From contig CAJNDS010000609.1 of the NCBI GenBank assembly GCA_905221605.1, positions 41,011 to 105,010 of the forward strand: 64,000 nt of DNA. The letters are read 5' to 3'. Origin of the DNA: Symbiodinium natans (lineage: Eukaryota; Sar; Dinophyceae; Suessiales; Symbiodiniaceae). Positions 39,110 to 48,721 of this stretch are shown here, one piece after another. The position numbers and the translations under genes are program-made. Under the pieces are notes generated by a model. That model had not been told where the DNA came from. It was given only the letters and a program-made list of their open reading frames with translations, and searched no databases. The stretch's first letter is position 1, and each line of letters opens with the position of its first letter.

Positions 39110-41315
39110 GTTTCATTCAGTATGTGCGTGTGTGTGCCTTGAGGGTTTAGGACAATGGGTCACTTGGGACCCACATGGGCTGGCAGTCTGCTAGCGAAGC
39201 AGGTTTTTGTTTGGCATTCCAAGAGGCGCCATCATGATGCTGCCTCTTGATGGATGACGCAGTGGATAGATGCGGAGGGATATAACGTTGTTGAGTCGAG
39301 CTGCTGCCGCCCTGCCATGACTTCGAATCCCCATTTCTTCGCAGGAATCTCCTCCAAACAAGGCAGGGGCTATGTGAGTGTCGTGTGCGCGTGCGTGCAC
39401 CTGCACAAGGTGATGGTCTTGTATGCAGGCTTACTTTGTGCAATGACTCTACGCCATAGAATGGGATGGATGAGCACTTTCTGCACCTGCTAAAAGTGAA
39501 ATGGGCCCTTCCGTGTAGAACCGGTAAGCCATGTGTCGTCTACAAACCTCAGCAAACCATCACCGAACCCAAAATCGGCACTGGTGTCACCGTGCAACTG
39601 CTCATAGCAGCATAGCATTGAAAGACGGACAGCCGCCTGCAAATGTCCGAATGCAAGCTCGCCATGCTCGCATGCCTCGGTTCTGGCCACTGTGGGGCTC
39701 GGGCCGGAACAAATGTCTTTTGCATGAGGGTGGTAGCCAGGAGTGCTCCACCATTACGGTCCTGCCTTTCGAATCTCCTATCATCTCAGAACTGCATGCA
39801 TACGAGGCCACATCGTGCTCCGTGCTCCATCCCTTCGTCCTGTGGCCTCTCTTTGTTGGCCGTCCTCCGGTGTAATGGTAGCTCCCCTTTAAGTGTTGCC
39901 CTTGATTTGGCTGGAGGTTGGTGGTTAGTCGCATTGTTGTGCTGTCAAACGTCGTTCACGCTGTCCGTGCCAGTCGGTTGGACCCGTGCAGTGTTTCCGC
40001 CCAAGCATGCAGTACATTTCGAGAGTATCAGCACATGAGCGTGACTTTGTGGTGGGTGTGTGTGTGTGTGCGCACGGGGCATAGGGCACGACCTCTGGTC
40101 TGGCTGCCACAGGTGGACTTTGCCTCCCAATGACCTTGTTGATGCAGTTTGTGCTTCACGTTTGCCACATGACGTATTTTTTTTTTGCCTCTCGCTCTCT
40201 CTCTTTCGCGCTCTCTCTCTCTCTCTATCTCTCTCTTTCGCACTCTCTCTCTATCTCTCTCTCTCTCTCTTTCTTTCTCCCTCCTTGTCCAGCTTCAGTT
40301 ATGAAAGGTTGAAATAGGCTCTTGACCTTTGACACGTGGTTAGTTTGAGTGCAGGGATCAAATCCAGACGATCAAGAAATATCAGACCCTGCACCACCAA
40401 GAGAGGACAGCTATTGCAGCGCTTGTTCATGTGAGCGCATGGTGGCTGTGTCGCCAAAGCCTTCCGATCGCAGGAGGATGCAGAAATCCCTGGCTCGCAA
40501 ACATGGAAGCAAGCGAAAGAAATGAACACCTGCGAGTTGAGAGAGGCAGAAGTTAAGCGTCATTGTTAGTGGCCACAACGACTTCGGAGTACGCTTTTGC
40601 CGTTGGCATGTTGCCTGCAGGCTTACCCGTGTGGACCAAAGCTGATTCATTGCTGCTGCAGGTGCTTTTGTTCAATGTCTTTCATCTTTGCCCGCACATG
40701 TCTCAAGAGAGAGCCGGATCCGAGCTCTGAGATGACACGCAATCGTTCAGAGCGCAAACATGCACAAATAGTTCAACTTGCTTCAACTCTGACCTGAAGC
40801 TGTCGAAGTAGCCACTGGATTAGCCGCTGTGTCCTGCCAGGTTCGGCTGCGAGTTTGTCGAAAACATTGACAAGTGTGACAAGTGCAAGGATGATGTTGC
40901 TCATCCAGAATATGCTTCTTGAACGCCAGCCGAAAGCAGAGTTGCTGATCCCAAGGCTGCCATCGTCAAGGCAAACATGCAGCTTGGATTGATATGCCCA
41001 GACATCTTGCCAAAGATGTGTGTGTTGACATGATCGGGCGTCCGAAAGGATCCCGGCTTCTCAGCTCTGGGAGAAGAGAGTCAAGGAAGGCATTTGCAAC
41101 GCCGCACGGAGTCATCCATGCCTGGGCCTCGGGAGCAGAAGGGTAGCATATGGTAGCATCTTTCAGATGGGGACTCAGATTGCATAGGAGCTCTGAGGTG
41201 GACCTGGGCCCCGTGGCTGCATCCACTTAAAGGGTTTAGGGTACTTCTGCAATTGCTCAGGCTGCAGAGTGGCTGCACCCTGAGGTGCTGCTGCAATGCT
41301 GGTTGGTCGTGGAGC
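39110..41315. other. No confident gene; weak frames and microsatellite
   Basis: A minus frame at 39490-39690 looks coding (ending FVDDTWLTGSTRKG), but a + frame over the same bases (VVYKPQQTITEPKIGTG) looks equally good. Other frames at 39.5-41.2 kb lack motif and splice support. Confidence 0.35.
40187..40285. repeat. (CT)n microsatellite
   Basis: About 100 bp of CTCTCT with TTTCG and TAT interruptions. It mirrors the AG-rich stretch at 28.8 kb on the opposite strand. Confidence 0.95.
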
Positions 41316-41404
41316 AAGGAGCTGCGCATCTGCCAAAGCGAAGAAGAGAAGGCTGCTGGTAAAGAGAAGGGCAGCGACAATGGACAGGCGCGGCCGGGTA
41401 TTTC
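41316..41404 (+). CDS. Candidate exon, Lys/Glu-rich
   Basis: The frame reads KELRICQSEEEKAAGKEKGS then DNGQARPG up to ttc|gtgagc. The charged composition suggests a cytoplasmic or linker region. A second frame upstream (AAEWLHPEVLLQCW) after gctcag also looks coding. Confidence 0.45.
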
Positions 41405-41447
41405 GTGAGCCTCTGCAAGGGTGAGATGAGCTGGCCGCTGCCGACAG

Positions 41448-41543
41448 GACAAAAGTGGTGATTCGAATGAATCGCAGTCAGACGATGACGGAGGCAACTG
41501 GAAGGAGAATGAACGTGTTCAGCTGTGCAGGAAAAGTAGCTGA
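41448..41543 (+). CDS. Candidate acidic exon
   Basis: After cgacag the frame reads DKSGDSNESQSDDDGGNWK then ENERVQLCRKSS and a TGA. The acidic Ser-rich character fits an intracellular tail or linker. It could be terminal or be spliced onward to 41561. Confidence 0.45.
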   Translation, partial: DKSGDSNESQSDDDGGNWKENERVQLCRKSS

Positions 41544-41560
41544 GTTATGCTGATTTCCAG

Positions 41561-41779
41561 GATGGGGTCGCACAAGTCCATGTGCCCAAGGTGGAAGTGG
41601 CTCTTCAGAGAAGAGTTTCGCCAAAGCAGCTGGAGGTCTTGGAGGCCTGTGCCATGTGGTATATCAAGGAAGGAGAACCGCTTCGCTTTCGCTTTGCAGG
41701 AGCACTGGCCATCTTTCTGTGGGCGCAGGCAAAGGGCGAAAAGGGTGACAAGGGTGAAAAGGGTCGGCTTGCAGAGAAG
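41561..41779 (+). CDS. Candidate exon ending in collagen-like triplets
   Basis: A 219-nt exon of exactly 73 codons between atttccag and gagaag|gtttaa. It reads DGVAQVHVPKVEVALQRRV, SPKQLEVLEACAMWYIKEG, then GEPLRFRFAGALAIFLW and ends with KGEKGDKGEKGRLAEK. Phase 0 both sides. The Gly-X-Lys triplets resemble a collagen-like spacer but are only three to four long. No family was recognised. Confidence 0.6.
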
Positions 41780-41879
41780 GTTTAAAGTGCTCGGGATCCT
41801 AGGCCCGGGAAAGCAATGGAGAAGGGATAAGAAGAGACAAGGAGAAATGAGGGAGGAAGAGGATGCGGATGTGTGCGGA

Positions 41880-42065
41880 AATCTCGGATCCCCTACGCGA
41901 TTCAGAAATTGCGAATACAAAACCAGGGCGAATCAGAAACTGCGCATCCGACACCCGCGAATCAGAAACTGCGAATCAGAAACTGAGGATCAGAAACCCG
42001 CGCATCAGAAACTCGCGCGAATCAAGCTGCGCATCAGAACCCGCGCGCGCGCGCGCGCGCGCGCG
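41880..42065. repeat. Minisatellite (gaatcagaaactgc) running into (CG)n
   Basis: About eight 15-bp units of the type gcgaatcagaaact are followed by a 26-bp pure CG run at about 42040-42065. The CG run is a likely Z-DNA former. Confidence 0.85.
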
Positions 42066-42164
42066 AGTCAGAAACAGCGCAGCAGTAACTGCAGCACATG
42101 TCAAACAAACCTGCTCGAACGTGGGGGGAAACTCCATGGAGGGTGGGACCTGCTCGAACGAGAG

Positions 42165-42352
42165 GACATGGGGGGTCAGGTAGGGGTGGGGGGGTGGTCA
42201 GGTAGGGGTGGGGGGGTGGTCAGGTAGGGGTGGGGGGGTGGTCAGGTAGGGGTGGGGGGGGGGGGGGGGGGGTTAATCGTTTGCAGGCGGCTGGCACCAC
42301 ATTGGAAAGCAAACGAGAGAAGGGTGTTGTTGGGGCGGGGGGGGGGGGGGGG
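42165..42352. repeat. G-rich 24-bp minisatellite and poly-G runs
   Basis: Four tandem copies of ggtcaggtaggggtggggg are followed by an 18-base G run at about 42255 and another of about 18 at 42335. Multiple runs of four or more G make G-quadruplexes likely. Confidence 0.9.
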
Positions 42353-42810
42353 TGAATCGCAGATAGGTTGCCAACACATGAAAAAAACAAGCCAGAGAGC
42401 GCTCCACGACTTCCACACCTCGGAAGTGATGGGGGCGGGGGTGGGGGGGATCGTGAGGGTTTCGGGCTTGAAAGTTTAGGGCTCCGGTTGAGCAGAAGAT
42501 GGCCAGACCGAACCGCTTTCGTCAGGATCTCTTGGCGGGAGAAGAGTCCGAAGAGTCCATTGTTCTGCCTGACCAGTGTCGCCTCGACAGGTGCAGGTCT
42601 GACTTGTAAGACATTGCCTGACCTTCGCGGCGAGTTTCACTTGTCATTGCAAGCGAGAGTTCAATGGGGGCTTCTGCCAAAAAGATGCGTTTGTGTATGT
42701 TGCGCTCCCCTAACGTTGTAGTCCAAGATCGCTTGCTGAAGTTTACAACTCATCCTATCTTGTCCAGCAGTTCCGAAGTTCAGTCGTCAAGTTGCCAAGG
42801 TCTGGTGCAG

Positions 42811-42868
42811 TCAACGACCCCTTGACGCTGCGCTTCTCAAATGCCAGCCTGGAAGCGGGGAAGGCCAG
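42811..42868 (+). CDS. Repeated beta-module gene: D/A strand exon
   Basis: After ggtgcag the frame reads NDPLTLRFSNASLEAGKA and ends at gccag|gtggaa. NDPLTLRFSN..LEAG is the strand plus P/E-AG turn that precedes C or B modules; compare NDALVTFEL at 33048. Confidence 0.6.
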
Positions 42869-42933
42869 GTGGAATTCACGAGGTTGCAGTGCGGATGGAG
42901 TGCTAGCAGGCGCGTTCCGGCGTGTTTCTGAAG

Positions 42934-42983
42934 GCATACACAGTTGGAGTGCGGGTCTTGAACCCTGGCGGACGCCCGCCTGA
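42934..42983 (+). CDS. Repeated beta-module gene: B1 exon with GC donor
   Basis: After ctgaag the frame reads AYTVGVRVLNPGGRPP plus two bases and exits at ctga|gcagca. Spliced as a GC-AG intron of 75 nt it continues in frame with 43059 to give NPGGRPPEATNYWGISL, a perfect B module. No GT at this point would do this. Confidence 0.65.
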
Positions 42984-43058
42984 GCAGCAACCCCAGAAGT
43001 CACTTAGCAATCAGTCTGGTTTTGTTGATACAGCCGTTTACTGGCTCGACCTGATAAG

Positions 43059-43138
43059 GGCGACAAACTATTGGGGCATTTCGCTGCAGGACGCTTGGAT
43101 CTGGATTATGCGTGTGGACAGGCAGCAGGTAACAAGTA
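43059..43138 (+). CDS. Repeated beta-module gene: B2 exon
   Basis: After gataag the frame reads ATNYWGISLQDAWIWIM then RVDRQQ and ends at cagcag|gtaaca. TNYWGISL is the N.W half of B. It is joined to 42934-42983 by a GC-AG intron. Confidence 0.65.
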
Positions 43139-43353
43139 CAAGTTTGTCTGTGCTGGATAAAGGCACAAAGCCGCAAAAACAACTCCCAACAGTGGTTGTA
43201 CACTGATGAAAAGACTCACGTGGCTAAGGCCGCAGGCTTCACCCTGCACACATGTAAGAAAGGTACACGTGAATAACACACAGCTTGATGTGGACATCTT
43301 GGGCCCAGATGTGCAGCAAGCGCGCAGAAGTTGACAGCATGGCACTGCCGCAG

Positions 43354-43438
43354 GACCATAACAAGGACACCTTCGATGCTAACCTCCGAATTCCTGGGCT
43401 CGATCTCAAGTCCATTCCGATTCGATGCAATGGACTAG
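43354..43438 (+). CDS. Candidate exon of the module gene
   Basis: After gccgcag the frame reads DHNKDTFDANLRIPGLDLK then SIPIRCNGL and reaches ctag|gtcagg. Well-defined splice signals. NLRIPGLDLKSIPIRC has the strand and P-rich turns of the family, but no single module letter fits. Confidence 0.55.
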
Positions 43439-43497
43439 GTCAGGCGCTGAGATAGCCGATGGTCCATTCCATTGTGACACACCTCTGCTGATGTAAG

Positions 43498-43688
43498 GTT
43501 GGACGAATGCAGATCCACGGGTTTTGGCGTACGTGGGGAGCCAAGGGCACCGCCACGTGGACCATCCCCCTCCTCCGGATTCACCCTTTTCCGACGGTTC
43601 GCAGTGCTGTTACCGCCAAGGTGCTTATCCAGATACGGGTGCTGCACGAGATCCCTGCGGGAACGCTGCAAAGATTTACGGTGAGAGC
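43498..43688 (+). CDS. Repeated beta-module gene: F plus A exon with GC donor
   Basis: After gtaag the frame reads VGRMQIHGFWRTWGAKGTA, TWTIPLLRIHPFPTV, AKVLIQIRVLHEIPAGTLQ and RFTVRA. TWTIPLL..HPFPTV is the F strand; EIPAGTL the A turn. A GT donor exists at 43681, but exiting at 43688 (agagc|gcagct) joins in frame to PEGIMF at 43763 and gives RFTVRAPEGIMF, the exact C-module entry. That makes a 74-nt GC-AG intron the better reading. Confidence 0.7.
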
Positions 43689-43762
43689 GCAGCTGCCTCA
43701 GAAACAGCGCATCCCCACGTTGACTCGTGCGACTCGTGCGCCTGCGCCATCTTGCACCCCAG

Positions 43763-43861
43763 GCCCGAGGGCATCATGTTCAACGAAGATCCCGCGAAGG
43801 CCTGGGCTGCCAGAAAGTGTATCCAAGAGCCTCAGAAGTTGCAGAGTTTTTTTAACGCACG
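43763..43861 (+). CDS. Repeated beta-module gene: C exon
   Basis: After caccccag the frame reads PEGIMFNEDPAKAWAARKC then IQEPQKLQSFF. With the first base completing Ala it forms RAPEGIMFNEDP...C, a C module with a longer insert before Cys. The exit at cacg|gtttgc is a guess. Confidence 0.6.
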
Positions 43862-44206
43862 GTTTGCCTCCCGGATGTGGTCTCCTATACACTACCCCAT
43901 GGTGGGCCAACAGAATTCTCTTCACACGCGACGCGCGACACAACGCGCGCGGGTGGTCGTGAACGCGTCGCATGCCCCACCTCGCCGCCGGGTCCCTTGA
44001 CAATATGCCTTAAGGCAAGAGGTGTCAAGGCGGCTTTTGACTGTGGAGGTCCACGGGTGTTCATGACGCCTACGGCCATGGAGTGGGGTTAAGAATCAAG
44101 AAGCTTTAGAGGCTCATCTTCGATTGGAAAAGAATTCTCGAATACTTAGCAGACTTAGCCCTTTCTTTTGGGCTTAACACATTGCGGCCGCGTTCCACGA
44201 CTGCAG

Positions 44207-44532
44207 CCCGAGTACGCCCGAGTACGCCCGAGTACGCCCGAGCGAGTACGCCCGAGTAAGCCCGAGTAAGCCCGTGTACACCAGGGTACTGGTCACACCT
44301 GGTCATACGCGGTCATTCCCGGTCATGCGCGGTCATACACCCGGGACATACCCGTCATACCCGGGCATACCCGGTCATACCCGCGCGTGCGCAGACATAC
44401 CTATGTCCGGGTATGCCATACGCCGGCCATACCCCGGCCATACCCCGGCCATACCCGGCCATACCCGGCCATACCCGGTCATACCCGGTCATACCCGGTC
44501 GTACCCGGTCATACCCGGTCATACTCGGTCAC
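44207..44532. repeat. 10-bp minisatellites: gagtacgccc then ccggtcatac
   Basis: About six units of cccgagtacg pass, through a short degenerate part, into about 22 units of ccggtcatac with variants (ccggccatac, cgcggtcata). Both arrays have a 10-bp period, close to one helical turn, so all copies face the same side of the DNA. Confidence 0.95.
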
Positions 44533-44835
44533 ATGGTCCTGTGTTTTTCCGCAGTCGCTGTTTCCCGTCACAGTGGCTTAGTTCAACACAAGCAGTTCGT
44601 GCTCCATAGTGCTCCAAGCCATCTGTAGGGCCTGCAGCGCGCGTCTGCAAGTGGTTGCATGTGTCCTTTCCCTGTTAAATTTTTGTGAGACTGTGAACCT
44701 GTGCAAACCAAACTGCGATCAGCCACTTCATCTTCTGTTCACGACCATTCGGCCACAGATCTTCCGTTCCTGCTTATCTGCGACATGCCTGGATTGTGCT
44801 TGAGCGTGAGCCCTGACTTTCTCTGGCCCGTGCAG

Positions 44836-44888
44836 CATTCCGTGGCCGAGGAATATCCGAAGGTCAAGCCGGGCTCACCAACCGTCCT
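44836..44888 (+). CDS. Candidate exon of the module gene
   Basis: After gtgcag the frame reads HSVAEEYPKVKPGSPTVL and exits at cct|gtgagt. A short exon with good borders. P-rich turns like other module linkers. Confidence 0.45.
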
Positions 44889-45062
44889 GTGAGTGTTACT
44901 TTTGTTGGCAGCGATGGCAAAACAAACGTATTGTGAACCTCTGTGTTTGTGGCAACTCCGTTCGCTTCTTGCCATCTCGTTCGTTGAGTGAGACCAATCT
45001 GTTGTGTGTCCATCAGCTTTTGCAAGCTTCAGCCCTCAGTAAGCAGCTCTTGTTCGTGAAAG

Positions 45063-45264
45063 GTGACGGTGTTGCCAAAGGCGCTGCCACTTCGGCTAGC
45101 GATTCCCACTCAAGTGGCCGGCGATTTGCTGCAGCTCGACAGCAAGTCCGAAAGAACAAATGAAGAGGACTACCCGGGGAAACGGTGCGCCGTCAGGTCT
45201 CTTTACCTGGACGAGATGGCTGCGGTGGTCTCTAGCCCGTTTGACGTCGTGAATGCTTCCCTCC
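45063..45264 (+). CDS. Repeated beta-module gene: F/A exon and linker
   Basis: After gaaag the frame reads VTVLPKALPLRLAIPTQVAG then DLLQLDSKSERTNEEDYPG, KRCAV and LYLDEMAAVVSSPFDVV. PLRLAIPTQVAGDLLQL is an A turn (IP..[AV]G). A donor lies inside at cgtcag|gtctct; the right border is therefore uncertain. Confidence 0.5.
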
Positions 45265-45288
45265 CTTGTGAAACCCTGCCTTGCCGAG

Positions 45289-45331
45289 GAAGTCGGCACG
45301 TACAACATTCGGTTTGAAGTGAGCAATCCGA
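45289..45331 (+). CDS. Repeated beta-module gene: B1 exon
   Basis: After gccgag the frame reads EVGTYNIRFEVSNP plus one base, exiting at ccga|gtcggc. It joins in phase through an 82-nt GT-AG intron to 45414 and gives VSNPTIYPHDNTWSIF, a full B module. Confidence 0.6.
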
Positions 45332-45413
45332 GTCGGCACCTAAGATCTCAAAGCTTATCTTCTTCGGCGTTCTGCTTCTCAGTCGCTGGCTAATGACCTT
45401 GCCGTTCGTGCAG

Positions 45414-45475
45414 CCATCTACCCGCACGACAACACCTGGTCCATCTTTGCCATGAAAGACATCACGATGGAGTTT
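45414..45475 (+). CDS. Repeated beta-module gene: B2 exon
   Basis: After gtgcag the frame reads IYPHDNTWSIFAMKDITME and exits near ttt|gtccat. P.DNTWSIFA is the second half of B. It is the last clear module exon on the + strand in this window. Confidence 0.6.
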
Positions 45476-46465
45476 GTCCATGTGCTGACAGGCTTGGCCT
45501 GTGTGAACGTGTTCGGGCAAAGACGTGGGGAGGTTACTGGTGCCTGCAAGGGGTGCCCCCCTGCAAGGCTACTACGAGGGGCAGGCGTCCCCTTTCGACA
45601 TTCATATCGTGAGGACCCTGGTCTTCGCGAGACTTTGAAGTGTTTGAAGTTTTCATTTCCATGTTCTTTGCGAGGCCCAGGCTCGGACGAATGCAGCTCC
45701 ACACGGGGCTCGATGTTCGTTTCGGCCTCACAGGGCCCTCAGTTTTGGGTGTTTTAAGTCACCGCACTCGCGCATAGCACTTGATGGGGAGACTCAGGCT
45801 CCTACTGCTCTTCCTCGTGTTGACGAGCCGAGGGGTGCTGGACCTTTGGGCACCAAGCAGGTAGAAGGACCAGTAGCGGCAGGTTGACTCGCGTTCCACG
45901 ATAGCCGGACACCTTGTTAGCAGAGTATGCAGCCTCTACTCCTTGTTGGTCAGCCGATCGAACTCATGTTTTTCGTTTCACCTGCCAAATTGGCATGATA
46001 ATGGCGATTGCCCAACAGGCAAACTTAGAAACTTATGGGTCTCGCAATGTGAAGATGCAGTTGTGATTCGTTGATTGGATTGCATGTTTGCACAGAGGCA
46101 AATCCTCAATGGATGTCCGCTTTTCAGTGCATGGAGTGCCTTCTCCTATGAGTTTAGCAGCTTGCACGGAAAAGTGTGCGCAACGGATGCTGAGAGGATG
46201 TGGATGTTCCCGTCTGCAAGCTGTGCAAGTTAAGGGGTGAGTTGGTGATGTTGGGTCCGCTGCAAGCTGGGCTCAGTGTTGGGCCTTGATTTGTGTGGCG
46301 TGCAGATCGTGACAGGCTGTTGGCATCTGTCGTGCGACTCACCTGGCAGTCAGAGAACTTGTAGTACAGTGGACAGGCGAGATGCGCTTGCAGAAGGTGC
46401 GTGCCTGCCTTGCTGGTCCTTCTTTGCCTCTTTGTGGCATTGTCTGTAGCTTTGTTGCTGTGCAG

Positions 46466-46640
46466 GTTGAGCAACATGACGATCTCGAAATGCTCGATGA
46501 TCCAATGATCCAGCACGAGGTGCACGAGGCATCGTGCCTGAGTTCATCCGTTCAAAGGGCCCTTCTTGATGCAGGAATGGCCAATGCGCCTTCGCCCCTG
46601 GATTCGGCGAGTTTCCCTAGGCCCACAATGCACGGTGGTG
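46466..46640 (+). CDS. Candidate exon, acidic helical protein
   Basis: After ctgtgcag the frame reads VEQHDDLEMLDDPMIQHEV then HEASCLSSSVQRALLDAG. Acidic and helical, it is unlike the beta modules. It may belong to the C-terminal part of the module gene or to the next gene. The family is not recognised. Confidence 0.5.
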
Positions 46641-46834
46641 GCACCCGCCAGTGTGTTGCGGGTACTGGCAATGGCAGCACACATATGGAACATAGATGCA
46701 CCCGTGTGATATCCCCAGCAGCAGTATGCTTTCATGCACGCTCGAATGTTTGCACTGGTGTGCTTCTGTCATTTGGCCTTGTCTTGTGATGCACCTGATC
46801 AAGCTATTCGAGACGAACTAAGCCTGACTAAGCA

Positions 46835-47196
46835 TTGCGTTTATGGCTTCCCGGTGGTAAATGCATCTGGATAGGGAAGAAAGTTCAGGCCAAGCCTGTT
46901 TTTCGACGAACGGCGAGAATAAATTCGCCTTCAAACGTGCAGATGCGGTTTTGGCAGCCCAGGCATTGCATTTGGCTAGGTTCGGGCTGGGCCTGCTGTG
47001 CGAACACAGCTTGCGAAAGAAATCCCGCAAATTCCAAACCGTGCCAAAGCTTCTGGAACCAAATTCTTGCTCGGCGACGGAATGCCCGGAACCCTCGGAA
47101 CCCGCCCAAAACCCATGGAGAACCATGAGTCTTACCTGCTTAGCCGCTAGTTTTGCTTGTGCTGGAATAGCTGCTTACAGCCGGCCTTTAAAGTGA
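46835..47196. other. Overlapping frames, possible dispersed repeat
   Basis: Both strands are open for about 100 codons here (for example + 46861-47193 and - 46818-47126). Neither has splice logic or a motif. Such blocks may be copies of a dispersed repeat; a genome-wide search would settle it. Confidence 0.3.
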
Positions 47197-47298
47197 TGGC
47201 GCCTAGAGTCTACTAGGCTAGCTTTCGTTGTCCTCGGTTTATTTTTTAACAAGGATTCTTGTATTTTGCAGTGCACCACAGACGGGAGGGGAAACACA

Positions 47299-47925
47299 GA
47301 AATACACCGATACTCCGATACGCCGATACACCGACGCGAGTCACCGAGTGGAGCGGGGGTTGAACACAAAATGGGGGTGGGGTCGCGATTGCGATCGGCG
47401 TAGGACTGTGGCACCACACCGACACACCGACCAAGGGGGCCCCGGGGCCATCGGCACAGGACTCTGGCAATGCACCGGTACACCGATACACCGACCGAGG
47501 GGGGACAGCGGCAATACACTGATACAACACCGATACATTGAGCAAAGGGCTCGCGACCAGAGCAGGACTGCGGCAATCAAGGCCCCGGCAATTCTAGGCA
47601 TTTTTGTCTTGTGTAGCTATGTGCCAATGCGTTTGGCTCCAAATCGGTGTATCGGCGTATGTCGGCGTATTTGGGTGGGGGAGGGGAACCGACATATCGG
47701 CGTATTTGGGTGGGGGGGCCACTCGGCGAATCGGCGTATCGGCGTATTTGAGGCGAGGTCGGCATCGACGTATCGACACATTTTGGGCGGGCGGGCCCTA
47801 TCGGTGTGTCGGCGTATCTGTGCTGTGGGGGGAGGGATGGCATCTCGGCCTATGAGCATATCAGCGGGGGTGCAGGATTGCACAGTGGCAAGGGGTCGGT
47901 GTATCGACGTAATGAGAAATGCCCA
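47299..47925. repeat. Inverted array of CCGATACACCGA-type repeats
   Basis: In the left half (47299-47545) the + strand carries ccgatacaccga / ccgatacgccga units; in the right half (47640-47920) it carries the complement, tcggtgtatcgg / tcggcgtatttgggtgg. The two halves could pair into a large hairpin. The right half also holds a longer unit with gggtggggg. Confidence 0.85.
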
Positions 47926-48015
47926 TGTCGATTGCTACAGTGTGAGCAGGGGGGTAGGTTCCGTATGTGAGCGTTGACCAGTCCATATGAAAAGCCCAGT
48001 CTTCTCTCTCTGTGG

Positions 48016-48035
48016 TGTGTGTGTGTGTGTGTGCG
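48016..48035. repeat. (GT)n microsatellite
   Basis: About nine GT units with one GC, 45 bp upstream of an exon acceptor. Confidence 0.85.
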
Positions 48036-48081
48036 TGTGCATGCAGGTCTCATGGCAATCGCGGCAGCTCTAGCCCTGCAG

Positions 48082-48155
48082 CATCGATGGCGAGCCAACA
48101 GGCTTCGGCTCCATCACCATGAAGTATGACGACTACACTTACACTTTGGCACATG
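48082..48155 (+). CDS. Candidate exon, function unknown
   Basis: After gccctgcag the frame reads IDGEPTGFGSITMKYDDYT then YTLAH and exits at catg|gtgata. The acidic, Tyr-rich peptide and both splice signals are good. No family was recognised. Confidence 0.55.
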
Positions 48156-48488
48156 GTGATACTTCGTGTATGCAAAGTGAAGGCTTGCAAAGCAAAAAGG
48201 GGTGGACACAGTGGTGTCGAGGACCAGCCATGCTCTTTCTGCCATCTCCATGAGCTCGCAAAATACTGGCAGCGACTTTCGTGGTGCCCCTGGCGAGTCT
48301 CGCTGAGTCCTTGTGTTGCTGAGACCTTTCAAGCACTGTATTCCACAGTGAGTTGGTTACAGTTGGTTCATGCCGTGAACATGGAATGAAGACGCTCTGA
48401 ACCCAGGTGGCATAGCCTTGAAGTCTGGAGATGCCAATTATGATACGGTGCCAGCCTGGAGTTCAGAAGGGCGGAGCCGTTGAGAAGT

Positions 48489-48632
48489 GTGTCAGAAATG
48501 TTCAAGGTTTTCAACCAGACCATCTTTGACTGTGTGCAGAGCCTTGGAATGCTTTGGAGGAATTGGTTTTGGGCCCTTGCTTTGCATGATTTGCATGAAG
48601 CTGTGCTTCGGCAGGGTTTGCCACACCTCTGA
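48489..48632 (+). CDS. Candidate exon, helical and aromatic
   Basis: The frame reads SVSEMFKVFNQTIFDCVQSL then GMLWRNWFWALALHDLHEA and VLRQGLPHL before a stop. The segment LWRNWFWALALHDL is hydrophobic and could lie in a membrane. The minus strand is open too but reads poorly. Confidence 0.45.
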   Translation: MSEMFKVFNQTIFDCVQSLGMLWRNWFWALALHDLHEAVLRQGLPHL

Positions 48633-48721
48633 AGCGCTGATCTGAGGAACTCCAAGCAGGGCACGCAGGAAGGGCAACCAAGCTGCGAGACTGCAAGAGG
48701 TTTGGCCGGCCTTCGTTGCAG

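Noticed and set aside
39490-39690. Reverse-transcriptase-like FVDDTWL on the minus strand
   Set aside because: A lone F-x-DD without the neighbouring RT blocks is weak, and the + strand reads equally well. Not enough to call a retrotransposon.
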